Source: Senegalia massiliensis (lineage in GTDB: Bacteria > Bacillota > Clostridia > Tissierellales > SIT17). Taken from it: DNA of 64,000 nucleotides. Where the stretch lies: assembly GCF_009911265.1 (NCBI RefSeq), contig NZ_QXXA01000004.1, positions 124,001 to 188,000 of the forward strand. The letters run 5' to 3'. The notes beneath the pieces were generated by a model. It searched no databases. It was given only the letters and a program-made list of their open reading frames with translations, and had not been told where the DNA came from. This document shows, piece after piece, positions 1 through 7,898 of this stretch. Position 1 is the first letter of the stretch. Each line of letters starts with the position of its first letter. Made by a program: the position numbers and the translations under genes.

Positions 1-43
1 TATCTTTAGTTTCTGGTGGTGTCACAGTTATATTTGTTTTCAT
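1..43 (-). CDS. N-terminus of an unknown prophage gene (partial)
   Basis: Only the first 14 codons are visible (begins MKTNITVTPPETK) before the gene runs off the left edge. The ATG is preceded on the minus strand by GGGAGGAG at a normal distance, so translation start is well supported. It lies 15 bases downstream of the antirepressor gene on the same strand and is probably the next gene of the early prophage operon. Function cannot be judged. Confidence 0.55.
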   Translation of the reverse strand, partial: MKTNITVTPPETKD

Positions 44-58
44 TTGTATCTCCTCCCT

Positions 59-712
59 TTAATTTTCAAAAAAGCTTATTTGTTTTTTAGTTCTAAACTG
101 TTTTACACTCCTTATACTTTCATCAATAATTCTCATGTTTTCTATCAATTTTTTATAAGGTATATCTTGCCATGCTTCACCATCTAATATCATCAATACT
201 CTTTGTTTAACTAAATCTACTTCTCCATCTTCTCTGTCTATTCCTAATCCACTTTTTATATAGTTATTAAGATTAATTTTGTTTGCATGAGTAGGTCTAT
301 AATTTTCTTCATATTTTGAAAGGCTTTCATCTATTTGATTTGCCACAGTTTCTTTTAATACATTTACTACATTATTAGTAAGTGCAGTTTCTGACACGTG
401 ATAAATCTCTTTTAAAGCTTTTTCACACCTAATGAAGTAGTTTCTATACATATGAGATTTTTCAGTTCTTGACATCATAGCGATATGTTTAGCAAATTCT
501 AAATTAATTACAAAATCCATTGTTTCATTACCTTCGACATTATGTCGAACCCCTACCCAGTCAAGGTTCTTTTTAAAAAATTCATTATTTATAATGTTGC
601 TCTTATACCATCTTGCCCATTGAGTCTTGTCCAAACCTAGTCCTAAATACAATTCTTTTGCAGATACTGCTTGATTTCCATTTTCATTCGTTATATTTAT
701 TAACTCTTTCAT
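59..712 (-). CDS. AntA/AntB-type phage antirepressor
   Basis: 217 residues. Residues about 15-90 look like the AntA/AntB antirepressor domain: an AKELYLGLGLDKTQWARWY start, then DFVINLEFAKHIAMMSRTEK and a conserved Tyr/Arg-rich helix. In phages such proteins relieve CI-type repression and are often early lytic genes. The C-terminal 120 residues are lysine-rich and not recognised. The start codon directly follows the stop of the cro-like gene (TAA then ATG), and its ribosome site AAGGAGATG lies inside that gene, so the two are translationally linked. The assignment rests on the N-terminal pattern; the exact repressor target is inferred from position only. Confidence 0.72.
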   Translation of the reverse strand: MKELINITNENGNQAVSAKELYLGLGLDKTQWARWYKSNIINNEFFKKNLDWVGVRHNVEGNETMDFVINLEFAKHIAMMSRTEKSHMYRNYFIRCEKALKEIYHVSETALTNNVVNVLKETVANQIDESLSKYEENYRPTHANKINLNNYIKSGLGIDREDGEVDLVKQRVLMILDGEAWQDIPYKKLIENMRIIDESIRSVKQFRTKKQISFFEN

Positions 713-982
713 TTATTTTTTCATCTCCTTTTTCTTTTCTTCATAAAAATCTTTTTGATTACTTTTGTAATCATGTTTTATAAAAAAAATATCGTCAAAA
801 TCTATCTTAAGAGCCTGACATATATCTTTGGCTACTTTACCACTTGGATTTCTTTCTCCATTAATAATTTGATTAATGTAACCTGCTGATATACTTATTT
901 TTCTTCCTAAAGAACGTTGTGAAAAACCTGATTTTAATAATATTTCTTTTATTTGGCTAGAATCTCTCAAAAAAATTTTCAT
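713..982 (-). CDS. Cro-like XRE-family DNA-binding protein
   Basis: 89 residues with a helix-turn-helix over residues about 9-62 (SGFSQRSLGRKISISAGYINQIINGERNPS), typical of the XRE/Cro fold, then a short charged lysine-rich tail. It is divergent from the CI-like repressor at 1144 and shares the operator-bearing intergenic region with it, the classic lysis/lysogeny switch layout. The ATG is preceded by AAGGAGGTGAAAAT. A copy of the operator-like palindrome lies inside this gene near its 3' end (757-772). Role as the lytic-side repressor is inferred from gene order. Confidence 0.75.
   Translation of the reverse strand: MKIFLRDSSQIKEILLKSGFSQRSLGRKISISAGYINQIINGERNPSGKVAKDICQALKIDFDDIFFIKHDYKSNQKDFYEEKKKEMKK
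757..772. promoter_or_regulatory. Intragenic operator-like palindrome in the cro-like gene
   Basis: GATTACTTTTGTAATC, a 6-bp inverted repeat with a 4-base spacer, identical over all 16 bases to the site at 1016-1031 in the switch region. It lies in the coding sequence of the cro-like gene. Exact duplication of a palindrome within 260 bases suggests a further binding site for the phage repressor, possibly for looping or roadblock repression. Confidence 0.55.
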
Positions 983-1015
983 ATTTTCACCTCCTTATGG
1001 ATATAATATTATAAT

Positions 1016-1107
1016 GATTACTTTTGTAATCTTACTATTGTAATCATTATACATTGTATATTTTACTTTTGCAAGCACTTTTATTAATTTTATTTATTTT
1101 TGTAAGC
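1016..1107. promoter_or_regulatory. Prophage switch operator array (four related sites)
   Basis: Four copies of a degenerate element occur between the divergent regulators: 1016-1031 (GATTACTTTTGTAATC, perfect), 1030-1045 (TCTTACTATTGTAATC), 1061-1076 (TTTTACTTTTGCAAGC) and 1092-1107 (ATTTATTTTTGTAAGC). Starts are spaced 14, 31 and 31 bases. The third overlaps the -35 of the leftward promoter, and the fourth lies just upstream of the -10-like TATAAT (1118-1123) of the repressor gene. Such an array is expected for CI/Cro binding. Binding itself is inferred. Confidence 0.65.
1046..1074 (-). promoter_or_regulatory. Leftward (cro-side) prophage promoter
   Basis: On the minus strand TTGCAA (1074-1069), a 17-base spacer and TATAAT (1051-1046) form a good sigma-A promoter reading into the cro-like gene. 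Two operator-like sites lie at and just past the expected start and one overlaps the -35, so repressor binding should block it. Confidence 0.6.
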
Positions 1108-1143
1108 AAAAATGTATTATAATTATATAAGGAGGTGATATAA

Positions 1144-1509
1144 ATGGATCAAAAAGAATTCGGACAATATCTTAAGTCATTAAGAAAAGATAAAAAACTT
1201 ACAATAAGACAAGTTGAGCTTTATGCTAATGTAAGTAATTCATATTTATCAATGATAGAAAATGGTAAGAGAGATATCCCTTCTCCTGAAATATTACAAA
1301 AGTTATCTAAAGTATATGATATAGATTATAATACTTTAATGAAAAAAGCTGGATATGTTGATTCTGATACTTCTAAATATGAGGATGACTTAGAACAAGA
1401 ATTTCCAGAAGGTGTTCAAGTTTTAAGACGAGCAAGTAAAGAACTATCTCCTAAAGCTAAGAAAAAAATGCTTAAAATGATGGAATTATTTTTAGAAGAA
1501 GATGAATAA
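1144..1509 (+). CDS. CI-like XRE-family prophage repressor
   Basis: 121 residues. The N-terminal helix-turn-helix (residues about 7-65: LKSLRKDKKLTIRQVELYANVSNSYLS motif region) is a clear XRE domain; the remainder is a short acidic and lysine-rich tail without a LexA-type peptidase domain. It is preceded by AAGGAGGTGATATAAATG. A small repressor followed by an ImmA-type metallopeptidase matches ICEBs1/phi105-style switches, where ImmA cleaves the repressor after DNA damage or cell signals. Repressor identity is supported by the divergent cro-like gene and the operator array upstream. Confidence 0.8.
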   Translation: MDQKEFGQYLKSLRKDKKLTIRQVELYANVSNSYLSMIENGKRDIPSPEILQKLSKVYDIDYNTLMKKAGYVDSDTSKYEDDLEQEFPEGVQVLRRASKELSPKAKKKMLKMMELFLEEDE

Positions 1510-1618
1510 ATAGAGAATTTTTTAAAAAAAAGGGGGGATTACTATAGAAGTATTAAATAGTTCTTTTTTACTAAAAAAACCTCGATTTTCATGGGCTCAA
1601 AACAATGCTAGAATCTTC

Positions 1619-2461
1619 ATGAAAAATTTAGATAATAAATTGAAAAAACCTCCTATTAATCCTTTAAGCATTATTGAAACTATGGATAACTGCAAATATA
1701 AACTGGATGATTTGTGTGGTGAAGAAGGTTATACTTTATATAGAGCCGATAAAAATTTTTATCTAATTTGTATTAATGATACTTTATATAAGCCTAGAAT
1801 GTCATTTACTACTGCTCATGAAATAGGTCATGTGGTACTTGGTCATTTTAGAGACTATAAGAATAAAGAATTAAGTGAAGAAGAAGAACAAATATTAGAT
1901 AAAGAAGCTGATGTATTTGCTGGCGAAATACTTATGCCCGAAAATCAAATACATAGCTGCAATCTTAATAATATACATGAATTAAAAGATTATTTTAAAG
2001 TGTCTAAAGAAGCTATGGAAGTCAGATTAAAATTTTTGAATTATGATTCTATATTAGATAATACTAAATTAAATAAGTCACAATTAAAAATGAAGAGCAA
2101 ATTAATATTGCTTAATGAAATAAAAAATACTGTAAAAAAATTTCATAACAAAACTAAGGAGGAGAAAACTATGGCTGATCAGATAATAGAACAATATAAA
2201 GGGTATCCTGTTGATAAGGATAAACAATTATATAATTGCCCTAAGTGTGAATTTTATGATATATCTAAGGATGATAATTACTGCCCTATATGTGGGACTT
2301 ATTTATATAATAAATGTGAGAATCAAGATTGTTCAAAAATACAAGAGGGATATGCTCGTTTTTGTACTAGCTGTGGTTCTTCCACTTATTTATATAAAAA
2401 TGGATTTCTAAACAAATATAAAAATGATAGTTATATTGATGATGAAGATCTTCCTTTTTAA
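1619..2461 (+). CDS. ImmA/IrrE-type metallopeptidase with C-terminal zinc ribbons
   Basis: 280 residues from the first ATG. HEIGH near residues 63-67 (in TTAHEIGHVVLGHF) followed by DKEADVFAGEILMP gives the zinc ligands and catalytic glutamate of the ImmA/IrrE (DUF955) family, which cleaves phage or mobile-element repressors. The last 100 residues add three or four CxxC-type pairs (CPKCEF, CPICG, CENQDC, CTSCG), zinc-ribbon style, not usual in plain ImmA. No ribosome site precedes the ATG at 1619. The frame is open back to 1526 and AGGGGGG at 1531-1537 would suit a rare ATA start at 1544, so the true N-terminus may be about 25 residues longer. Confidence 0.78.
   Translation: MKNLDNKLKKPPINPLSIIETMDNCKYKLDDLCGEEGYTLYRADKNFYLICINDTLYKPRMSFTTAHEIGHVVLGHFRDYKNKELSEEEEQILDKEADVFAGEILMPENQIHSCNLNNIHELKDYFKVSKEAMEVRLKFLNYDSILDNTKLNKSQLKMKSKLILLNEIKNTVKKFHNKTKEEKTMADQIIEQYKGYPVDKDKQLYNCPKCEFYDISKDDNYCPICGTYLYNKCENQDCSKIQEGYARFCTSCGSSTYLYKNGFLNKYKNDSYIDDEDLPF
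2157..2173 (+). promoter_or_regulatory. Strong internal ribosome site and in-frame ATG within the ImmA gene
   Basis: AAGGAGGAG followed eight to nine bases later by ATG (2171) lies inside the ImmA frame and is in phase with it. It would yield a separate 96-residue protein consisting only of the zinc-ribbon part (2171-2461). This is the best ribosome site anywhere in the gene. Confidence 0.55.
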
Positions 2462-2521
2462 TTTTACATATGATGCAAACTATCATATGAAATATATTTA
2501 GAAATCTGGGAGTGATAAAAA

Positions 2522-3706
2522 TTGCCAAAGACAAGAACAAAAGCTAATGGAGAAGGTACTATATATACTCAAACAAGGAATAATAAAAAATATTATAGAG
2601 GCCAAATTGCTATAGGATATGATGAAAAAGGAAATTTAATAAGAAAATCCTTCTCTGGATATGACAAAAAAGATGTTCTCAAAAGAATGAATGAATATCA
2701 ATACAAAATGAATACAGGATTAATATCAGAAGATGATAAAATAACTCTTCAGGAATGGTTTTATACCTGGTTATTTGAATTTAGAAAAATAGATTTAAAA
2801 CCTTCAAGCTTTGAAAGGTATGAAGGAATATATAGAAACTATATAGAAAATTCTCCTATAGCAAAAAAGAAACTTGCTGATATTAGACCAGCTCATATAC
2901 AAAAATATATGAATACTCTTTTGGAAACTAAACCTATATCTACAGTTCATACAGTAAGCAAATTTTTAAGTACTTGTTTAAATGAAGCAGTAAAGCAAAA
3001 CTATATACAAAAGAATCACTGTAAGAGTATTAAGTTACCAAAAAGAGTTAAAGAAGAATCATTTACTGTTTTTACACTTGACGAACAAAAACAATTCATA
3101 GAATCTATTAAAAACCATAAATATCAAATGGCATTTTTATTAAATTTAGGTACTGGATTAAGATTAGGTGAGTTATTAGCACTCAAATGGGATGATATAG
3201 ATTTTGATAACAATACAGTAAATATAAATAAAGCTTTAAAAAGAGTAACCTTTGTAGATAAAGAAGGAAAAAGAAATAATAAGATAATAGAACAAACTCC
3301 TAAAACAGAATCAAGTAATAGAACTGTACCTATACCAGATAATATAATAAATAAACTTAAAAAATACAAAGTAAAACAACTAGAAACAAAATTAAAAAAC
3401 AAGGAATTTTATGAAGAGAAAAATTATATTTTCTGTGATAAATATGGTCATCCTTTAGATCCTAAGAATATACCTAGAAACTTTAAATCTATACTTAAAA
3501 AAGCAGGCATTAGAGAGATTAAATATCATTCACTAAGGCATACATATGCCACAAGACTTTTTGAGGCTGACGTGCCAATTAAAACTGTTCAGTCTTTACT
3601 TGGTCATAGTGATATAACTACTACTATGAATATCTATACTCATGTAACTAAAGAGAAAAAATCTGAAGCTGCAGATAAAATAAATAATTTATTTAGTGTG
3701 CAGTAG
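2522..3706 (+). CDS. int: Tyrosine-recombinase integrase of the element
   Basis: 394 residues. Order: N-terminal arm-binding region (residues about 1-50, GEGTIYTQTRNNKKYYRGQ type), SAM-like core-binding domain (about 70-155), catalytic domain (about 180-390). Catalytic residues are visible: Arg in GTGLRLGELLAL (about 214), HSLRHTYATRLF (about 335-346), LLGHSDITTTMNIYTH with the nucleophile Tyr near 371. It would integrate and excise the element. Start is TTG, preceded by GGGAGTG at a good distance; no nearby ATG competes. The gene ends about 130 bases from a tRNA-Leu 3' fragment, the expected position of an integrase next to its attachment site. Confidence 0.93.
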   Translation: MPKTRTKANGEGTIYTQTRNNKKYYRGQIAIGYDEKGNLIRKSFSGYDKKDVLKRMNEYQYKMNTGLISEDDKITLQEWFYTWLFEFRKIDLKPSSFERYEGIYRNYIENSPIAKKKLADIRPAHIQKYMNTLLETKPISTVHTVSKFLSTCLNEAVKQNYIQKNHCKSIKLPKRVKEESFTVFTLDEQKQFIESIKNHKYQMAFLLNLGTGLRLGELLALKWDDIDFDNNTVNINKALKRVTFVDKEGKRNNKIIEQTPKTESSNRTVPIPDNIINKLKKYKVKQLETKLKNKEFYEEKNYIFCDKYGHPLDPKNIPRNFKSILKKAGIREIKYHSLRHTYATRLFEADVPIKTVQSLLGHSDITTTMNIYTHVTKEKKSEAADKINNLFSVQ

Positions 3707-3835
3707 TGTGCAACGAGTGTGCAGTAGGATAAATTTTTTTGACTTATTTTTTATAAAAATCAAAATATCAACCAATATATATGTTGATATTACTACATTT
3801 CATAAAATTTCATTTAAAATGAGAATCTTAGAAAA

Positions 3836-3856
3836 CGAGTCCCACCTTCGGCACCA
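3836..3856 (+). other. Attachment site: 3' end of a tRNA-Leu gene
   Basis: CGAGTCCCACCTTCGGCACCA has the form of the T-arm 3' strand, the acceptor 3' strand CTTCGGC and an encoded CCA end. It fits a clostridial tRNA-Leu starting GCCGAAG. No 5' part of the tRNA is present upstream, so this is a fragment, as left at one end of an element integrated into a tRNA 3' end. The intact tRNA should lie at the opposite end, off the left of the window. Confidence 0.75.
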
Positions 3857-3859
3857 TAG

Positions 3860-3911
3860 AAAAAACCTCTAAACTATTGAATTTACAAATTTCTTAGTTT
3901 AGAGGTTTTTT
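3860..3911. terminator. Bidirectional terminator at the element/chromosome junction
   Basis: A 17-bp perfect inverted repeat (AAAAAACCTCTAAACTA and its complement) with an 18-base loop and T-runs on both strands. It can stop the original tRNA transcript from the left and the transporter transcript from the right. Confidence 0.8.
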
Positions 3912-3914
3912 ATT

Positions 3915-5330
3915 TTATATGATAAACATTGCTACTATAGTTGTAGCCACAAGTCCTATTATAACAGGTATCAAATTTCTTCTAGCAAGTTCAAATGGAT
4001 TTACTCCACATATAGCTGCTGCAGGTATTACTGCCCATGGTACAATTGTACCTCCACCTACCCAAATTGCAGCTACTTGACCAAGAGCTGTTAACGTAGC
4101 AGCTCCACTACCTATAGCTGTAGAAAATAACCTTGCAATTGGTCCAACTAAAGAAATCCCTGAAAAACCTGAACCATCAAGACCTGTAATACTACCAACA
4201 CCAGTTAAAGTAATAGCACCAACCATATCATTTAAAGGTACTGCATGAGCTAAGGCAACACCTAAATCATTTACTATTCCTTGTGACATTTTAGGTAATA
4301 CTTCTCCAAATACAGTCACAAAACCCATATCTCCCATATAGAAAAATGCAGCTATAGGTATTACAGGACCAAAAATTTTAAATCCAAATTGGAATCCTTT
4401 AATTAAAAATTGTGTTATCTCTTCTAGACCTTTATTTTTATAAGTACACATAGAAATAAGAGTAAGTATAAATATTGCAGTTCCTCCAACTAAAGCTGTT
4501 GCATCTCCTCCTTGTAAATTAGCTTTTATCATAATAAATACATCCAAAGCAAATAATATAGGTATTATTATAGAAAATATCTTTTTTGACCTACTAGATA
4601 GCATTGTCTTTACAATATCTCCTTCTGTGCCTTTTTCATTAGAATAAAGAGATATATTTATATTGTTTTCTTCTACTCTTATCTTGTTACTTTTCATATC
4701 TCTTTTAAGTATTATAAATGCTACTATAGTCGTAACCAGTCCCATAGTAATTACAAGAGGTATACTGGCATTTATTACATCTCCTACAGGTAACCCTGCT
4801 GCTTCAGATGTTAATTTAGGAGCACCTTGTATTATAAAGTCACTTGACAAGGCTATACCATGACCAAATAAATTCATTGCTACAGCTACACCTATTGCAG
4901 GAAGACCTACTTTTACTGCTACTGGAAGTAATACAGCTCCCATTAAAGCTACAGCAGGTGAAGGCCAGAAAAACCAAGATATTATCATCATAAGTATACC
5001 GATTATCCAATATGCTAAAGTAGGAGTTTTTATAAATTTAGTAAATGGTGATACCATAACTTCATTTATTCCTGTAGCTTCTAAAACCTTACTCATTCCA
5101 TAAATTATAGATATTATAAGTATAGTACCTAATAATTCCGTTATAGCATATATGAGACTATTAAATACTCCTGAAATTGCAAGTGGTAAAGATTTAGTGG
5201 CAACTATACCAAGTATAAATATTCCTATAATACATACTAAAGTCGTATCTCTCTTTCTCACCATTATTCCTATTATTAAAAATATGAATATAAGGTATAT
5301 CCAGTGAAGTGAGTTTAATGTTATAGACAT
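3915..5330 (-). CDS. Multi-span membrane transporter, substrate unknown
   Basis: 471 residues and strongly hydrophobic, with about 11-12 predicted membrane segments and a short cytoplasmic loop in the middle (about 215-240, lysine- and glutamate-rich). Glycine/proline-rich re-entrant-like stretches (WPSPAVALMGAVLLP, GAATLTALGQVAAIWVGGG) resemble the ion-transporter superfamily (GntP/citrate/C4-dicarboxylate type carriers), but I cannot name the family securely. It is divergent from a LysR regulator, which commonly controls such a neighbour in response to the transported acid or a metabolite. It ends at the bidirectional terminator beside the prophage junction. Confidence 0.65.
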   Translation of the reverse strand: MSITLNSLHWIYLIFIFLIIGIMVRKRDTTLVCIIGIFILGIVATKSLPLAISGVFNSLIYAITELLGTILIISIIYGMSKVLEATGINEVMVSPFTKFIKTPTLAYWIIGILMMIISWFFWPSPAVALMGAVLLPVAVKVGLPAIGVAVAMNLFGHGIALSSDFIIQGAPKLTSEAAGLPVGDVINASIPLVITMGLVTTIVAFIILKRDMKSNKIRVEENNINISLYSNEKGTEGDIVKTMLSSRSKKIFSIIIPILFALDVFIMIKANLQGGDATALVGGTAIFILTLISMCTYKNKGLEEITQFLIKGFQFGFKIFGPVIPIAAFFYMGDMGFVTVFGEVLPKMSQGIVNDLGVALAHAVPLNDMVGAITLTGVGSITGLDGSGFSGISLVGPIARLFSTAIGSGAATLTALGQVAAIWVGGGTIVPWAVIPAAAICGVNPFELARRNLIPVIIGLVATTIVAMFII

Positions 5331-5401
5331 AAAAATTCCTCCTATAAAAATTTATTTGTTAATAGTTTATGCCTATATATAAACTTTGTGAGCATTTAGA
5401 A

Positions 5402-5430
5402 TTGACAAATAAACAAGCCTAGCATACTAT
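5402..5430 (+). promoter_or_regulatory. Promoter of the LysR gene
   Basis: TTGACA (5402-5407), 17-base spacer, TACTAT (5425-5430), about 35 bases upstream of the TTG start of the LysR gene. It sits in the divergent intergenic region shared with the transporter, where the LysR protein is expected to bind. Confidence 0.6.
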
Positions 5431-5464
5431 TAATATATATTCATAAATAGAGAGTGGTGATTTT

Positions 5465-6376
5465 TTGGACTTTAGACAACTAGAGACTTTTGTTCAAGTA
5501 ATTGATTCTAAGAGTTTTTCTAAGGCAGCAACTAATTTATATTTAACACAACCTACTGTAACAAGTCATATTCAAAATCTAGAAAAAGAAGTAGGAACAG
5601 CTTTACTAAATAGGTCAAACAAAAATATAACTTATACTAAAGCTGGAAGTATCCTTTATGATTATGCAAAAGAGATTATTAATTTAAAAGATACTGTTCA
5701 TTTTAAGCTTGGAGAATATAAAGGTAAAATTGAAGGTAATCTATTAGTAGAATCAAGTACTATCCCTAAATTATATATATTGCCTTACCTTTTAAAAGAT
5801 TTTATTGAAATATACCCCAATGTTACAATTGATATGAAGCGTAATAATTCAAAAGATGTAATCAAAGATATTTTAAACAACAATATGAATTTTGGAATTG
5901 TAGGAGCAAAATTAGATAATAAAAATTTAGAATATATTGAACTAATAGAAGATGAATTAGTTTTAATTTCATCAAAATGTTTAAATTCAAAAAAAGATCA
6001 AAAATTAAACTTAGATGATATCAAAGGTGAAAAATTGATTATGAGAAAAGTAGGTTCTGGTTCACGTCTATTATTAGAAACTGCTTTAAAACAAGTAAAT
6101 CAGAATATAAATAAATTTAATGTTGTTGCAACAAGCGAAAGTAATGAAGCAATAAAAAAACTTGTGGAGCTTAATGTAGGTGTAAGTTTTATTTCTAAAC
6201 TAGCTATAAAAGAAGAAATTAAAAGGGGTATATTAAAATCTTATACAATTAACAATCTAAATTTAAACAGAAAATTTTATTTTGTATATCATAAAAAACG
6301 AAATTTATCTCCTCTTGCAAACACTTTTAAGAACTTCGTATTAGATTGGATTAAAAAAACAAAAAATGCGGACTAA
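5465..6376 (+). CDS. LysR-family transcriptional regulator
   Basis: 303 residues, normal for the family. N-terminal winged helix-turn-helix at residues 1-60 (MDFRQLETFVQVIDSKSFSK then AATNLYLTQPTVTSHIQNLE), followed by a periplasmic-binding-like effector domain (about 90-295). The start is TTG with GAGAGTGGTG upstream. Divergent placement against the transporter at 3915-5330 suggests it regulates that gene, probably in response to a small organic acid; the effector cannot be read from sequence. The stop codon lies within a strong hairpin. Confidence 0.9.
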   Translation: MDFRQLETFVQVIDSKSFSKAATNLYLTQPTVTSHIQNLEKEVGTALLNRSNKNITYTKAGSILYDYAKEIINLKDTVHFKLGEYKGKIEGNLLVESSTIPKLYILPYLLKDFIEIYPNVTIDMKRNNSKDVIKDILNNNMNFGIVGAKLDNKNLEYIELIEDELVLISSKCLNSKKDQKLNLDDIKGEKLIMRKVGSGSRLLLETALKQVNQNINKFNVVATSESNEAIKKLVELNVGVSFISKLAIKEEIKRGILKSYTINNLNLNRKFYFVYHKKRNLSPLANTFKNFVLDWIKKTKNAD

Positions 6377-6395
6377 TTAAATAGTCCGCATTTTT
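6362..6395. terminator. Bidirectional terminator between LysR and aminopeptidase genes
   Basis: AAAAATGCGGACTA, a six-base loop, then TAGTCCGCATTTTT. It serves the convergent LysR (+) and aminopeptidase (-) transcripts and includes the LysR stop codon. Confidence 0.85.
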
Positions 6396-6396
6396 A

Positions 6397-7824
6397 TTAC
6401 GCTTTATAAAAAGCATAATATCCTTTATATGTCATATATACATCTGCCTTACTTACTACTTCATAAGGAGCATGCATACTTAGTACTGGAACACCGCAAT
6501 CTACTACCTCCATACCATATTTTGATAACATATATGCTATGGTGCCTCCACCACCTTGATCTACTTTTCCTAATTCACCCATTTGCCACACAATATTATT
6601 TTCATTAAATATTCTTCTTATATCAGAAATGTATTCTGCATTAGCATCATTACTTCCACCTTTGCCACGAGCACCAGTATACTTTACAAGAGTTATACCT
6701 TTGCCAATAAAAGGTGCATTTCTTTTATCTAATACTTCTGGATAATTGGGATCAAATCCTGCTGATACATCAGCAGATAATACTCTAGAATTAAGTAATG
6801 TTCTTTTTAATAATAATTCATTATAGTTATCTTTTACTAAAGATACTACTTCTGCTGTTATATTTTCAAAAAATAAAGAATTCATACCAGTATTTCCTAC
6901 ACTACCTATCTCTTCCTTATCTGCAAATAATGCAACTGCAGTTTTAGTAGGATTATCTATATCTAAAATAGCACGAAGAGATGTATATGCACAAACTCTA
7001 TCATCATGAGCATAAGCGGCTATAAGGCTTCTGTCTAAACCTAAATCTCTAGCCTTACCAGCAGGAACAGCTTGAAATTCTGCTGTTGTAAAGTCTTGTT
7101 CTGTAATATCATATTTTTCATTTAATGTACTTAAAATATTTAATTTGATTTTTTCAGTTAAATCTTTTTCACTATATGGAATACTTCCTATAACTATATT
7201 AAGGCCTTCACCAGTTATACCTTCACTTAACTTTTTAGCCATTTGATCTTTAGCTAAATGTGGTAATAAATCTGTTATCATGAATATTGGATCATTCTCA
7301 TCTTCACCTATAGAAATATTTACTTTTTCTCCATTATTTTTTACTATAACACCATGAAGAGCAAGAGGTAATGATACCCATTGATATTTTTTTATCCCTC
7401 CATAATAATGAGTTTTAAGTAATGCTAGTTCTGAATCTTCGTATAATGGAAATTGTTTTAAGTCTATTCTTGGTGCATCCACATGAGAACCGATAATATT
7501 CATACCTTCTGTAATATCTTCAGTTCCTATAATATACATAACTACTGATTTACCTTTATTGTTAGCATAAATTTTTTGACCAGGTTTTAATTTTGAGCCA
7601 TTTTTTATAAGATTATCTAAATTTTCATATCCATTTTCTTCAGCTATTCTTATAATTTCATCTGTTGCCAATCTTTCTGTCTTAGATACATTTAAAAATT
7701 CTTTATAATCATCTCCAAATTCAAATATCTGTTGATTTTCATTTTGGTCAATTTTTTCCCATACATTTTCCCACTTATGAGTTAAAGTTTTCTGTAGCTT
7801 TTTTCCCTTTGTTTCTTCTGACAT
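6397..7824 (-). CDS. M18-family zinc aminopeptidase
   Basis: 475 residues, typical of M18 aminopeptidases (aminopeptidase I / aspartyl aminopeptidase family), which remove N-terminal residues from peptides in the cytoplasm. Metal-site motifs are present: GSHVDAPRIDLK (HxD), ADKEEIGSVGNTGMNS with the Glu-Glu pair, SADVSAGFDPNYP, and a C-terminal DQGGGGTIAYMLSKYG plus HAPYEV. It is a single gene behind its own ribosome site (GGAGGGG) and ends at the shared terminator. Substrate preference is not determinable here. Confidence 0.9.
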   Translation of the reverse strand: MSEETKGKKLQKTLTHKWENVWEKIDQNENQQIFEFGDDYKEFLNVSKTERLATDEIIRIAEENGYENLDNLIKNGSKLKPGQKIYANNKGKSVVMYIIGTEDITEGMNIIGSHVDAPRIDLKQFPLYEDSELALLKTHYYGGIKKYQWVSLPLALHGVIVKNNGEKVNISIGEDENDPIFMITDLLPHLAKDQMAKKLSEGITGEGLNIVIGSIPYSEKDLTEKIKLNILSTLNEKYDITEQDFTTAEFQAVPAGKARDLGLDRSLIAAYAHDDRVCAYTSLRAILDIDNPTKTAVALFADKEEIGSVGNTGMNSLFFENITAEVVSLVKDNYNELLLKRTLLNSRVLSADVSAGFDPNYPEVLDKRNAPFIGKGITLVKYTGARGKGGSNDANAEYISDIRRIFNENNIVWQMGELGKVDQGGGGTIAYMLSKYGMEVVDCGVPVLSMHAPYEVVSKADVYMTYKGYYAFYKA

Positions 7825-7898
7825 TAAAACCCCTCCATTTTTAAATTATATTTTAATACATATACCCAACTGAATTAAATATACCCAATTCAAAATAT

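Noticed and set aside
2211-2411. Overlapping frame in the zinc-ribbon end of the ImmA gene
   Set aside because: Isoleucine-rich shadow in another frame with no ribosome site; the Cys pattern belongs to the main frame.
3716-3730. Repeated AGTGTGCA units after the integrase gene as a possible array
   Set aside because: Only three short irregular copies, around the stop codon; not a CRISPR or clear direct-repeat array. They could be integrase arm sites, but that is not shown.
1-3856. Element as an ICE with conjugation genes
   Set aside because: Only the switch and integrase are visible; no conjugation or phage structural gene lies in the window, so prophage versus ICE cannot be decided.
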